Shown piece after piece: positions 1-8,966 of a stretch of DNA of 64,000 bases. The position numbers were made by a program, and so were the translations under genes. Every line of letters begins with the position of its first letter. The first letter of the stretch is position 1. The stretch is taken from the NCBI RefSeq assembly GCF_002090095.1, contig NZ_BBRJ01000003.1, positions 62,001 through 126,000 on the forward strand, written 5' to 3'. The stretch is from Demequina sp. NBRC 110053. Its GTDB lineage: Bacteria; Actinomycetota; Actinomycetes; Actinomycetales; Demequinaceae. The notes beneath the pieces are model-generated. The model was not told the origin of the DNA and did not search any database. It saw nothing but the letters and a program-made list of their open reading frames with translations.

Positions 1-5
1 ATGTC

Positions 6-812
6 GTGGGGCGTGCGCGCGGAACACTCGTGGTGCGGCGGAGAGACATCGACGTCCATCCCCGACCCGCGGGCGGTGACTTCGACGAGCGGACCGTCGT
101 GCCGTTCGCCGTGCCCGACGGCCTAGTGGGCGCCCTGGGCGTCTACTGCGTCAACACCCGTGAGCGCGTCCTGATGGTCACCTACGATGACGGCCCGCAC
201 GAGTCCGACACGGCCCGCATCCTCGATGTGCTCGAGGAGCACGGAGCGCGTGCCACCTTCTTCGTCCTCGCGCAGCAGGCTCGTCGCCACCCCGAGGTGG
301 TGCGGCGCATGGTGCGCGACGGTCACGAGGTCGCCCTCCACGGCGAGGACCACCGCTCGTTGACCACCATGTCGGCGCTCGAGGCGCTGCGCACCATCCG
401 GCGCGCCCGCCGCGACGTCGAACGCATCGCGGGCGTGCGCCTGCGCACCTACCGCCCGCCCTACGGCCACCACAGCACGCTGCAGTCCCTGCTGCTCGCG
501 CTGGCGGGATTGCGCGTGGTGCTCTGGTCGGGCGACGCGCAGGACTGGGTGGATGGCGACGCCGATCACGTCGCGAGCCTCGGTCGCCAGGCCGCCTTCC
601 CTGGAGGCATGCTGCTGCTCCACGACAACCGCGCCGACCCCGAGACCCTGCAGCCAGGGCAGGCGCTGCCGGCCTTCGACCGGGCCGCGGTCGCGCAGAT
701 GCTGCTCGAAGGGCTCGCCGCGGATGGCTACCGGCTCGTGACGGTCACCGACGCCATGCGCGACCACCAGCCCGTGAGGAGCATGGCGCGGCAACGGATG
801 CGCGGCCAGTGA
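6..812 (+). CDS. Polysaccharide deacetylase (NodB/CE4 family), open at the left edge
   Basis: This is a carbohydrate esterase family 4 (NodB homology) protein, expected to remove N- or O-acetyl groups from a polysaccharide or peptidoglycan. The motifs seen are TYDDGPHESDT (catalytic Asp plus metal Asp), HGEDHRS (metal His pair) and RPPYGHH, followed by LLLHDN near the C terminus. No signal peptide is visible in the part present. The reading frame is open to the window edge, so the start at 6 (GTG) is only the first available one and the true N terminus may lie upstream. Its stop overlaps the ATG of the next gene (TGATG), so it is probably co-translated with the GT2 array and acts on the same glycan. 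The family is clear; the substrate is unknown. Confidence 0.85.
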   Translation: MGRARGTLVVRRRDIDVHPRPAGGDFDERTVVPFAVPDGLVGALGVYCVNTRERVLMVTYDDGPHESDTARILDVLEEHGARATFFVLAQQARRHPEVVRRMVRDGHEVALHGEDHRSLTTMSALEALRTIRRARRDVERIAGVRLRTYRPPYGHHSTLQSLLLALAGLRVVLWSGDAQDWVDGDADHVASLGRQAAFPGGMLLLHDNRADPETLQPGQALPAFDRAAVAQMLLEGLAADGYRLVTVTDAMRDHQPVRSMARQRMRGQ

Positions 813-1807
813 TGAGGGCATCCGTCATCATCGCGGCCCTGGACGCCGAGTCGACGTTGGGCGAGCAGCTCGAGGCGCTCGTGAGCCAGCGCGTCACGGT
901 TACCTGGGAGGTGCTCGTGTGCGACAACGGCTCGCGCGACGGCACCGTCGCCGTCGCCAGAGGGTTCGCCGACCGGCTGCCGTTGACCGTCGTCGACGCG
1001 TCGGCACGCCGCGGTCCCGCTGCCGCGCGCAACATCGGGGCCGAGCACGCCACCGGCAACGTCCTGCTGTTCTGCGACGCCGACGACGTGGTCGCCGACG
1101 GCTGGGCCCACGCCATGATCGCCGCGCTCGCATCCGCGCCCGTGGTCTGCGGACGGCTCGAGTGGGCTCGACTCAACACGCACTACGCGGACCGTGGACC
1201 GATCACGGCGGGTCTGTTCACGTTCGACTGGCTGCCCGCGCTCGCGGCGGGTTCGTCGAACAACCTCGGCGTGCGCGCTCACGCCTTCGCGCAGGTTGGC
1301 GGATTCGAGGAGGCGCTGCGCGTGGGCGAGGACGTCGACCTGTGCTGGCGCCTTCAGCTCGCCGGCTTCTCCATCAGCGAGGCGCCCACCGCGGTGGTCC
1401 ATGCACGCGAGCGGCAGACGCTGAGGGGCGTGTGGCGTCAGGCTCGGTCGTACGGTTCAGCGGAGCGGCGTCTCGCCGCGCGCTACGAGCCCGTGAGGCG
1501 CGCCTATGACAGGAACGCCGTCACCCGGACGGCCGTCCCCCATGCGCCGACGACCTCGGCCGATGCGCCCTCGCCGCGCGCGCTGCCGTCGACGGATCTC
1601 GACGCACCCGTGGACCACGGCGGTGGCAGGCGTCTCCTGGCTCGCGCGGTTCGCCTGCGGCGGCCGCGGGACCTGGTCTACACGGTGAGGCGGCTCGGCC
1701 GCGCCTTCGGCTTCCGTCGCGCAGCTCTCGATCCTGACATTCCCGTCGTGAGCGCTCCCGAGCGCCTGCCTGCACCGCACCTCCCCGTCGTCGGGAGGGA
1801 GGGGTGA
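812..1807 (+). CDS. Glycosyltransferase family 2, first of four tandem paralogs
   Basis: A 331-residue GT-A fold glycosyltransferase. It opens with SVIIAALDAEST, then has CDNGSRDGT, the DXD-type FCDADD motif and the late acidic GEDVDLCWR motif that usually carries the catalytic base. There is no obvious transmembrane segment, so it is likely cytoplasmic. ATG at 812 is preferred over GTG at 809 because it lies in the TGATG overlap with the deacetylase. Its N-terminal half is almost identical at DNA level to the third paralog (2736), while the region round GEDVD matches the second paralog (1804), so the gene is a mosaic. The C-terminal 80 residues are basic and Pro/Arg-rich. The donor and acceptor sugars cannot be told from the sequence. 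Confidence 0.88.
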   Translation: MRASVIIAALDAESTLGEQLEALVSQRVTVTWEVLVCDNGSRDGTVAVARGFADRLPLTVVDASARRGPAAARNIGAEHATGNVLLFCDADDVVADGWAHAMIAALASAPVVCGRLEWARLNTHYADRGPITAGLFTFDWLPALAAGSSNNLGVRAHAFAQVGGFEEALRVGEDVDLCWRLQLAGFSISEAPTAVVHARERQTLRGVWRQARSYGSAERRLAARYEPVRRAYDRNAVTRTAVPHAPTTSADAPSPRALPSTDLDAPVDHGGGRRLLARAVRLRRPRDLVYTVRRLGRAFGFRRAALDPDIPVVSAPERLPAPHLPVVGREG

Positions 1808-2739
1808 GCACACCCGGCACCGCGCATCGGCATGGCACCGGTGCCGGCGGCATCGTCGCCTCCGTCATCGTTCCCGCGTTCGATGCGGAGGACACCATCG
1901 CCGAACAGCTGGACGCGCTCGCGCGTCAGCAGGTCACCGTCCCCTGGGAGGTGCTGGTCTGTGACAACGGCTCGCAGGACCGCACCGCCGAGCGCGCGGC
2001 GACGTTCGGAGCGCGGCTCGACCTGCGCATCATCGACGCGTCCGCACGACGTGGCCCTGCGGCCGCCCGGAACATCGGGGCCGAGCACGCCCGGGGCGAC
2101 CTGCTGCTGTTCTGCGACGCCGACGACATGGTCGCCGACGGCTGGCTCGCCGCGATGCTCGGGGCGTGTGGAAGCGGCGACGTGATCGCCGGTCCGTGGG
2201 AGCTGTCACGGCTCAACGCCATGTACGGGGCCGGTGCCGTGACGCCCGCCACGTTCAGCGTCGCGCCGCTCGTCGGGCTGCGGGCAGCTGGTGCTGGCAA
2301 CCTGGGCGTGCCCGCTGCCGTGTTCGCGGAGCTCGGCGGGTTCGAGGAGGCGCTGCGCGTGGGCGAGGACGTCGACCTGTGCTGGCGCGCGCAGATCGCC
2401 GGCCACGCCGTCGTGGATGCCCCCGGCGCCCTCGTGCACGTGCGTCGCCCCGCCACCGTCCGCGGACTGTTCCGGCAGTCGTTCGCCTACGGCCGCGCGG
2501 AGCGCACCCTCCAGCATCGGTGGGCCGCCATGGCCCGGGCCAGCCACGGCTGGACCGAGCCCTCCCCGGCAGAGGCGCCGCGCAGCGGCCCCGGCCGCCG
2601 TACCCTCCTGAGCCGCGTACGTCAGATGGGTCAGCCCTACGCGTGGCAGCACGCCGCGACCGTCCATGGACGGCGCCTCGGAGCCCGGCTGGGCCGAGCC
2701 GACGCCGGAGTGCCAGTGATGAGCGAGCCCCTCAGATGA
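1804..2739 (+). CDS. Glycosyltransferase family 2, second tandem paralog
   Basis: A 311-residue GT2 enzyme with SVIVPAFDAEDT, CDNGSQDRT, FCDADDMVADGW and GEDVDLCWR. The GTG start at 1804 overlaps the preceding TGA by four bases (GTGA), and the stop overlaps the next ATG (ATGA), which indicates a translationally coupled operon. About 50 bases around the GEDVD motif are nearly identical to the first paralog, while the acceptor-side middle region differs. It most likely adds one sugar residue to the polysaccharide made by this locus. The family assignment is secure; the specificity is unknown. Confidence 0.88.
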   Translation: MSTPGTAHRHGTGAGGIVASVIVPAFDAEDTIAEQLDALARQQVTVPWEVLVCDNGSQDRTAERAATFGARLDLRIIDASARRGPAAARNIGAEHARGDLLLFCDADDMVADGWLAAMLGACGSGDVIAGPWELSRLNAMYGAGAVTPATFSVAPLVGLRAAGAGNLGVPAAVFAELGGFEEALRVGEDVDLCWRAQIAGHAVVDAPGALVHVRRPATVRGLFRQSFAYGRAERTLQHRWAAMARASHGWTEPSPAEAPRSGPGRRTLLSRVRQMGQPYAWQHAATVHGRRLGARLGRADAGVPVMSEPLR

Positions 2740-3638
2740 GGCCCCACGCATCCGTGATCATCGCCGCGTTCGATGCCGCCTCGACGTTGGGCGAGCAGCT
2801 CGAGGCCCTCGCGCGCCAGCGCGTCACGGTTGCCTGGGAGGTGCTCGTGTGCGACAACGGCTCGCGCGACCACACCGTCGCCGTCGCCAGAGGGTTCGCT
2901 GACCGGCTGCCGTTGACCGTCGTCGACGCGTCGGCACGCCGCGGTCCCGCTGCCGCGCGCAACATCGGGGCCGAGCACGCCACCGGCGACGTCCTGCTGT
3001 TCTGCGACGCCGACGACGTGGTCGCCGACGGGTGGGCCCACGCGCTGATCGCGGCCCTCGATCACTTCGAGATCGTGGGCTCGAGCTTCGAGCATCGACG
3101 CCTCAACCCCGGCGCCGGCGGCGTCACCTGGGAGGTCAGCGACAGCATCAGGATGCCGTTCTGGCCACAGTACGAGGCCGTGGGATCCGGAGGCATGGGA
3201 GTGCGCTCCTCTGCCTTCCACCGGGCGCACGGCTTCGACGAGCGGCTGCGCACCGGCGAGGACGTCGACCTGTGCTGGCGGATCCAGCTCGCGGGAGGCA
3301 CCCTCGGCCACGCGCCCGAGGCGGTGGTCCACCTTCGCAGGCGCTCCGGGCTGCGGGCCGTGTACCGCCAGGCGCGCAACACCGGCAACGGCGTGCGCCA
3401 GCTCGAGCACAAGTTCTCCCGCGTCGCACGCGCCGCGCGGGGCCATGCCTCAGCGCCTGTCGTCGCCGCGGCGCCCGCGGCCGCCGCTGGGGGCTCGCGC
3501 AGTCGACTTCGCCGGCTCATCGCCGTGCGCCGACTCGACGACCTCGCGGACCCGGTCTGGCGCGTCGGAGAGTGGTGGGGGCGGCGCCGCGCGCGGCTGG
3601 TGGTCGCTCCGCTGACACCCGGGGAGGTCACCGAGTGA
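2736..3638 (+). CDS. Glycosyltransferase family 2, third tandem paralog
   Basis: A 300-residue GT2 enzyme starting at ATG 2736, inside the overlap with the previous stop. Its motifs are SVIIAAFDAAST, CDNGSRDHT, FCDADDVVADGW and GEDVDLCWR. Bases 2781-3043 match 851-1113 of the first paralog with only about nine differences by my count, while the remaining C-terminal part diverges strongly. That pattern points to recent duplication or gene conversion of the nucleotide-sugar-binding half with retention of a different acceptor half. A long frame extends upstream of 2736, but it runs through the previous gene and is a shadow. Confidence 0.88.
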   Translation: MRPHASVIIAAFDAASTLGEQLEALARQRVTVAWEVLVCDNGSRDHTVAVARGFADRLPLTVVDASARRGPAAARNIGAEHATGDVLLFCDADDVVADGWAHALIAALDHFEIVGSSFEHRRLNPGAGGVTWEVSDSIRMPFWPQYEAVGSGGMGVRSSAFHRAHGFDERLRTGEDVDLCWRIQLAGGTLGHAPEAVVHLRRRSGLRAVYRQARNTGNGVRQLEHKFSRVARAARGHASAPVVAAAPAAAAGGSRSRLRRLIAVRRLDDLADPVWRVGEWWGRRRARLVVAPLTPGEVTE

Positions 3639-4522
3639 GCACCGAGCGTCCCCCGCGCATCAGCGTCATCATCCCTGCGTACAACGCCGAGGCGACCCTC
3701 GGCGAGCAGCTCGACGCGATGCTGCGCCAGGACTGCGGCGAGCCGTTCGAGGTGGTCGTGAGCGACAACGGCTCCACGGACGGCACCGCCGCGCTCGTCA
3801 ACCGCTACGGCGGGTCCCTGCCTCACCTGCGCCGCGTGGATTCGTCGGCGCGGCGCGGGCCCGGCGCCGCGCGCAACGTCGGGGCCGCCGCCGCCAGCGG
3901 AGACCTCCTGCTGTTCTGCGACGCCGACGACGTCGCCGCAGACTCGTGGGTGCGCCTCATGACGGACGCGCTGAGCGCCCACGAGTTCGTGGGCGGCGGG
4001 TGGGAGCTGCAGTCGCTGAACCCCGGCCACCACCTCGCGCACATCGAGCCTCCGGTCCTGACCTACGTGAGCTTCATGCCGGAGCTGCCGGCGCACGGCG
4101 GAGGGAACCTCGGTATCCGCAGGCACCTGTTCGAGCGGGTCCAGGGGTTCGACGAGAGCCTGCGGGTGGGCGAGGACATCGACCTGTGCTGGCGCGTGCA
4201 GCTCGCGGGAGCGACGCTCGAGCCTGCCGGCCATGCCATCGTGAGCGTGCGCGTGCGGTCGGGCGTCGCGGCAGCGTGGAGGCAGGGATGGCTGTACGGT
4301 CGCGGCGAGCGCGAGCTGCGCCGGCGCTACGCATCGACCGCTCGTCAGCTCGCGCAGGACGACGGCGTCGGACGGAAGGCGCGTGTGCGGCGAGTGCGCG
4401 TGCGGGCCAGCGCCGTCGCCTCGCGCTCCAGATACATCGTCCGCTCGCTGGTGCACCCTCGCGAACGGGTCAGCGGCATCATGGCGATCGCGGAGTCGCT
4501 CGGTCGCCGCTGGGGCGCCTGA
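3635..4522 (+). CDS. Glycosyltransferase family 2, fourth tandem paralog
   Basis: A 295-residue GT2 protein starting at GTG 3635, overlapping the previous stop by four bases. It has SVIIPAYNAEAT, SDNGSTDGT, FCDADDVAADSW and GEDIDLCWR. It is the most divergent of the four tandem copies, although architecture and spacing are the same. It closes the plus-strand array; the next gene is convergent, 47 bases away. The role is inferred as sugar transfer in surface-glycan assembly. Confidence 0.87.
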   Translation: MSTERPPRISVIIPAYNAEATLGEQLDAMLRQDCGEPFEVVVSDNGSTDGTAALVNRYGGSLPHLRRVDSSARRGPGAARNVGAAAASGDLLLFCDADDVAADSWVRLMTDALSAHEFVGGGWELQSLNPGHHLAHIEPPVLTYVSFMPELPAHGGGNLGIRRHLFERVQGFDESLRVGEDIDLCWRVQLAGATLEPAGHAIVSVRVRSGVAAAWRQGWLYGRGERELRRRYASTARQLAQDDGVGRKARVRRVRVRASAVASRSRYIVRSLVHPRERVSGIMAIAESLGRRWGA

Positions 4523-4569
4523 CCGAGGGCCGATGCGCTCGGGCGGCGGCCAGCGCGACGCGGACGAGC

Positions 4570-5703
4570 TCAGGCGTCGCGGCCCAGGCGGCGCCGGAGA
4601 CCCTCGACGGCGGGCACGCTTCGCGACACCCATCCCCCGAGCCCGGCGGCGTGCACCGTCACGTCGGCGACCTCGTAGCTCGCCGGCATCATCCGCGTGA
4701 CCTCGCGGTCATGCCGCGAGACCCCTGGCTCGAAGCCATCCAGATCGGGTGCGTGCGCGAGCTCGGCGCTCACGGCGAGACGTCCGAGCGTGCCGACCCG
4801 CTGCGCCTCGAGCCCGCCCAGGTAGGCGTCGAGGAAGCCGAAGGCGCGACCGCCCGACCGCAGGGCGAGATGCATGTAGACCACGGTGTCGCCGACGCAG
4901 AGCTCGTGGGCGATGAGGTCGCCGTCGCTCATGAACTCCGCCACGACGGCCCGATACCAGTCACGATAGCCGCGATCCTGGAGCACTCCCCGGCCCCCGC
5001 TGCGGACGTCTCCCTTCCAGCCCGAGGACTGGAACGTCTCGAAGTCCTCGCTCGCGCGGCCGGGGTCGGCGCGTCGGAGCACGATCTCGCCATCCAGGTG
5101 CCGCTCGAGCGCACGAGCGCGCCGCAGCACCTCCCTGCGTCTGCGCCCGCTCATGTGCCCGACGAGGAGAGCCGTCGCACGTCCTGGACCGATGGGGACG
5201 ACCTCGGCTCGCGGAGGAACGAAGGGTCGACTCCACGTCTCGCCGCGCGTCACCGAGCCGGGGCGGTCCGCCAAGGCGTCGCCGAGCGCGGCGCCCACGA
5301 CCCCCTCGGTGGGCATGCCGCGCAGCTCCACTCGGACCCGCCGCCAGCCGTCGAGGGCGGCGCGCAGCAGCGCGGCCATCGCGGCCTGGGGGGCGGCGCG
5401 ATCGAGGAGCGGCAGCGTGCTGTCCGCGTGCCAGTCCACGAACCGTCCACCGGTCACGAGGAACTCTGGTCTCAGGCGCCTGAACGGCCGATGCGGCGTC
5501 ACCGGGAGGACGCCCGTCACGCGGTGCCCGTCGGTGGCGACGCACAGCGACAGGTCCCGCGCCATGACTGCCCAATCGCGCGCCGGCAGCACGAAGCGAG
5601 GGTCCAGCCACCCGTTGCTCGACGCCGAGCGGTCCACGAGCTCGCGCCAGGCCGAGGCCATGCCGGCGTCGACGTCCTCGATCCTCAGGACGGTCGCTCT
5701 CAC
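4570..5703 (-). CDS. BcsL/CelD-type GNAT-fold acyltransferase (FemAB-like), copy 2
   Basis: A 377-residue protein of the Acetyltransf_6 (GNAT-like, BcsL/CelD) family, which resembles the FemAB peptidyl/acyl-transferase fold and is common in exopolysaccharide clusters. The most recognisable part is FQSSGWKGD, about residue 220, followed by a GYRDWY helix and a C-terminal block with FGFLDAYL. GTG at 5703 is chosen because it overlaps the upstream stop (GTGA) and no separate ribosome site is needed. A longer in-frame extension runs into the upstream gene and is not real. It is a paralog of the upstream gene and probably acts on a glycan or lipid-linked sugar. The acyl or aminoacyl donor is unknown. 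Confidence 0.72.
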   Translation of the reverse strand: MRATVLRIEDVDAGMASAWRELVDRSASSNGWLDPRFVLPARDWAVMARDLSLCVATDGHRVTGVLPVTPHRPFRRLRPEFLVTGGRFVDWHADSTLPLLDRAAPQAAMAALLRAALDGWRRVRVELRGMPTEGVVGAALGDALADRPGSVTRGETWSRPFVPPRAEVVPIGPGRATALLVGHMSGRRRREVLRRARALERHLDGEIVLRRADPGRASEDFETFQSSGWKGDVRSGGRGVLQDRGYRDWYRAVVAEFMSDGDLIAHELCVGDTVVYMHLALRSGGRAFGFLDAYLGGLEAQRVGTLGRLAVSAELAHAPDLDGFEPGVSRHDREVTRMMPASYEVADVTVHAAGLGGWVSRSVPAVEGLRRRLGRDA

Positions 5704-6866
5704 GGCGAAGCGCTCCCACGCATGCGGCGCGTGGTCGCCGAGAGCCGCGTGAGCGTCGGAAGGGCACGCAGGAGCATGGCGGACGTCGCGCCCCCGAAGC
5801 TGACGCGGCGGTAGACGAAGCGGCGCCGGTCGGGGAACATCGCGGTGTCCGCAGCGTAGTCGGGCATGATGCCCGGGTCGAACGCCTCGTCGGGGTCGAG
5901 GCCCGCGAGCCTGCCGCTGAGGAGAAGTCGACCCAGTCGGCCGGGGCTCGCGGCGGCGAACTCCTCGTCGAAGGCGTCGAGCAGCCCGAACCAGGTGCCC
6001 GAGCGACCGCGCACGACACAGGCCATGTGCAGCGTCCGTTCCCCGCCGGTGAGTGCCGACAGGTGGAACCGACCCTCGGCGCGCAGCGCGTCGACGATCT
6101 GCTCGAACGCCTGGCGATACCCGGGGATCCGTGCGATGGCCGCCCCGCCCCGATGTCGGTCGCCCTTCCACCCGGACGCCTGGAGCTCGATGAACTGTGC
6201 GACGGCGGCCGCCGAGCCGGAGAGATCCTCGTAGGCGAGGCGCCCTTCGGTGGCCTGCTCGGCGAGGCGAACCGCTCGACGCATGGCCTTGCCCGACCTG
6301 CGGGACAGGTGGGGATACCAGTCCGCCAACCCTGCCAGCCACGCATCGATGTCGTGCACCGGCGGCGCTGGGCGGCCGGCGTGCGCCCATGCCCATTCGT
6401 CCGTGCGGTCGTCCTGCCACGCCATGCCCCGGTGCGCGGCGACCTCCATGAGGGAGTCATGCAGCCGACCGTCCGCAGGGAAGAAGCCCAGCGCCAGCAG
6501 CGGAGGGAAGCCGTCGCGCCTCAGCCCGTCGAGGAGCGCGCACCACGCGTCCTCTGCGACATCGCGGTCCACCAGCGGATGAGAGCGGAACGGCGGGCCG
6601 CCCTCAGAGTCGAGCGCGACCGACCGGTATGGGACTCGAGCGACACGGTGACGAGCGACACGAATGACCATCGCCGCCAGCCACTCGCCCCCGCGCTCGA
6701 CGACCGCGAGACGCCGCTCATCGCGGTCCCCGAAGGCTCGTTCGAGAGGGAGCAGGAACTCCGGCTCGATGAAGGCGTTGGGCTCGCAGGCCCGCGCAGC
6801 GAGGTCCGACCAGCGTGAGACGTCGTCATCCGAGACCTCAGACAGCCTGATGGTTCGGAACGGCAC
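5700..6866 (-). CDS. BcsL/CelD-type GNAT-fold acyltransferase (FemAB-like), copy 1
   Basis: A 388-residue member of the same family as the gene downstream. It shares the LQASGWKGD signature (about residue 230), the following GYRQAFEQIV helix and a WFGLLDAF block. The start is GTG at 6866, preceded by a GGGGAG ribosome site at good spacing and, about 40 bases upstream, a TAGCGT -10 candidate at 6906-6911 on the minus strand. It forms a two-gene coupled unit with copy 2. The tandem arrangement suggests either a heteromeric enzyme or sequential acylations of the surface glycan; this is inference. Confidence 0.72.
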   Translation of the reverse strand: MPFRTIRLSEVSDDDVSRWSDLAARACEPNAFIEPEFLLPLERAFGDRDERRLAVVERGGEWLAAMVIRVARHRVARVPYRSVALDSEGGPPFRSHPLVDRDVAEDAWCALLDGLRRDGFPPLLALGFFPADGRLHDSLMEVAAHRGMAWQDDRTDEWAWAHAGRPAPPVHDIDAWLAGLADWYPHLSRRSGKAMRRAVRLAEQATEGRLAYEDLSGSAAAVAQFIELQASGWKGDRHRGGAAIARIPGYRQAFEQIVDALRAEGRFHLSALTGGERTLHMACVVRGRSGTWFGLLDAFDEEFAAASPGRLGRLLLSGRLAGLDPDEAFDPGIMPDYAADTAMFPDRRRFVYRRVSFGGATSAMLLRALPTLTRLSATTRRMRGSASP

Positions 6867-6940
6867 GTACGGCTCCCCTCAAGCGTGCGCACACCACTCG
6901 CGCATACGCTATCGACGCGCTCCTGGCTGCGCAAGGGTCA

Positions 6941-7918
6941 TCAGCGCAGGTCCGCAGCGGCCGTGCGCGCGCCCGCCGCGTAGCGCCCGTACTGGCCGAG
7001 CGCGAGGGCCGCCAGCACCTTGGCGCGCCTGCGCAGGCCCTGCGGCTCCAATCGTAGTCGGAGGAACCTCTCGCGCGTGGCGAGGGAGCGATAGTCGCGG
7101 ACGTCAGCGAGCACGTCGTGAGCGCGCGCCGCGCGGCGCGCCACGAGAATGGTGCGATCGAGGTCGCGGGCGATGCGCTCGCGCGGGTCCGGCGCGGGAG
7201 CGGCGTCGCCGGCGACCGGCCGGGCCATGGACATCGACGTCACCTGACCTCCGTGCTGGCGGTAGCCCACGAGCGGCCGCGGGTCGACCCGCACCGCGCC
7301 GAGCAGCGCGGCCAGCGCCGCGAGCCAGCCGTCGTGCAGGAAGAGGTGGTCGACTCCCTCCAGCTCCTCGGGGAGCGGCAGCGCGAGCTCCACCACGTCC
7401 GCGCGCACGGCCATGGTCGCCCCGGTGACGGTCTGGCCGTGAAGCAGGCGGTCGATGCCGAAGTGTCCTGCGAACTCCTCCTGGGCATCGTCGCCCAGCC
7501 CCACCGCCTGCCACGAGGTCGAGCCGAGGTCGACGCCGACGTCATCGATGAGGCGCGCGTTCGAGAACCACAGCGCCGTGGCGGGGTCCGTGAACGCCTC
7601 GGCCACGGCCTCCAGCTTGTCGGGACGCCAGACGTCGTCCTGATCGGCGAGGACGACGACGTCGCCGGTCGCACGGCGCAGCGCGTCCTCGACGTTGCGG
7701 CGCAGCCCCCAGCGCTCGTCCCGCACGATGAATGTGGTGTCGAAGGGGACGGACGCCAGGGCCTTGGCGATGATGTCCCCGCTCGCATCGGTCGAGGCGT
7801 CGTCGGCGATGACGAGCTCGTCAGGCGGGCGTCGCTGTCCCACGATCGAGGCGAGCTGCTCCGCGAGGTGCCGCTCGCCGTCGCACGAGGTCATCACCAC
7901 GGACACGCGCATGGTCAC
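6941..7918 (-). CDS. Glycosyltransferase family 2 (rhamnosyltransferase-like)
   Basis: A 325-residue GT2 enzyme with SVVMTSCDGERHL, ADDASTDAS, the DQDD acidic motif (VLADQDDVW) and a conserved LHDGWLAAL helix typical of rhamnosyl- and other deoxysugar transferases. The start is GTG 7918, directly abutting the stop of the upstream GT4 gene; ATG 7913 is an alternative two codons in. It is the last gene of a three-gene minus-strand unit (WbsX, GT4, GT2). Which sugar it transfers is not determinable. Confidence 0.85.
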   Translation of the reverse strand: MTMRVSVVMTSCDGERHLAEQLASIVGQRRPPDELVIADDASTDASGDIIAKALASVPFDTTFIVRDERWGLRRNVEDALRRATGDVVVLADQDDVWRPDKLEAVAEAFTDPATALWFSNARLIDDVGVDLGSTSWQAVGLGDDAQEEFAGHFGIDRLLHGQTVTGATMAVRADVVELALPLPEELEGVDHLFLHDGWLAALAALLGAVRVDPRPLVGYRQHGGQVTSMSMARPVAGDAAPAPDPRERIARDLDRTILVARRAARAHDVLADVRDYRSLATRERFLRLRLEPQGLRRRAKVLAALALGQYGRYAAGARTAAADLR

Positions 7919-8965
7919 CTACAGCGCGTTCCGGTAGAGGGCCTCGTACCGGTCGACCACCGAGGCGAGGTCGAACTCTCGCGCGCGCTCGAGGCCCCGA
8001 GCCGACAGCCGCTCGAGCTCGTCCTGCCGCGACAGCAGGTCGGCGAGCGCGGGACCCAGATCCTCGAGCGGCACGAGCACGCCGCAGGACCCGTCCTCGG
8101 TCACGTACTCGGACCCCACGTTGGGCGTCGCCACCACCGGAACGCCGGCCGCCATGGCCTCCGCGTACGGGATGCCGAAGCCCTCGTAGCTCGAGGGCAG
8201 GCAGAACGCCCATGCCCGTCGGTAGGCCGCGACCAGCTCGGCATCGCTCAGACGGCCCAGGATCTCGATCTGGGGCCCCGGATCGTCGGGAGCGTCCTGA
8301 CAGACCATCTGCAGTCTGGCGTCGGGATGCCTGGGCAGCACGGACTCGACGAAGGCGCGGGCGAGCGCGGCGCCGCGCTTGCGCTGGTGCCACGTGCCGA
8401 CGAACAGGATGGTCGGATGAGGCGTGCGCTCCCGCGGCACCGCGGAGAACCGCGACAGCTCGACGCCGTTGGGGATGACCGCGGCCACGCGCGGCACCCA
8501 GCGCGAGGTGCGAGGCGAGACGACCGTGGTGGCGTCAGCGACCACGCTCGCCAGCGTCTCCGACAGGCCCAGCGCGACCATGCGCGTGCGCTCCTTCATG
8601 CCCCGGATCCTCAGCGCCTCCTCGAAGCATGACCCGTGGACGGTGCGCACGTGCCGCCCCACGCGCCGCCGCCACATCCAGTAGTCGTCGCCGTGCGCGT
8701 GGAGGACGTCGTAGTCGCTGAGATCGAGGCGTCGCAGCGCTGTCGCGAACCTGAAGGTGCGCATCGACCCTGCGAGAGGGATGAGGCGATGGCCGTACTC
8801 CGCTCCTGGCACAGGAGCGCACGCGCTGAGCACGTCCACCTCGTGCCCTCGTCGCACCAGGGCGGTGGCGAGCGCGTGCACCTGGTGCCCCACCCCGATC
8901 TTGCTCTCGCTCGGGAGGTAGTACGAGATCATCGCGATGCGCAGCCCCGGCTCTGACGACGCCAC
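7919..8965 (-). CDS. Glycosyltransferase family 4 (GT-B fold)
   Basis: A 348-residue retaining GT-B glycosyltransferase. The N-terminal domain begins IAMISYYLPSESKIG with the GxGxQVH loop. The C-terminal domain has ILFVGTWHQRKRG and the EX7E motif region SSYEGFGIPYAEAMAAG. GTG at 8965 is chosen because it overlaps the stop of the WbsX gene. The protein lies in the cytoplasm or at the membrane face and probably extends a lipid-linked glycan using a nucleotide sugar. Confidence 0.87.
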   Translation of the reverse strand: MASSEPGLRIAMISYYLPSESKIGVGHQVHALATALVRRGHEVDVLSACAPVPGAEYGHRLIPLAGSMRTFRFATALRRLDLSDYDVLHAHGDDYWMWRRRVGRHVRTVHGSCFEEALRIRGMKERTRMVALGLSETLASVVADATTVVSPRTSRWVPRVAAVIPNGVELSRFSAVPRERTPHPTILFVGTWHQRKRGAALARAFVESVLPRHPDARLQMVCQDAPDDPGPQIEILGRLSDAELVAAYRRAWAFCLPSSYEGFGIPYAEAMAAGVPVVATPNVGSEYVTEDGSCGVLVPLEDLGPALADLLSRQDELERLSARGLERAREFDLASVVDRYEALYRNAL

Positions 8966-8966
8966 G

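Noticed and set aside
3062-4633. Long minus-strand open frame of over 500 codons across the GT2 array
   Set aside because: It is antisense to clear GT2 genes, has no protein-family motif and is typical of shadow frames in GC-rich DNA.
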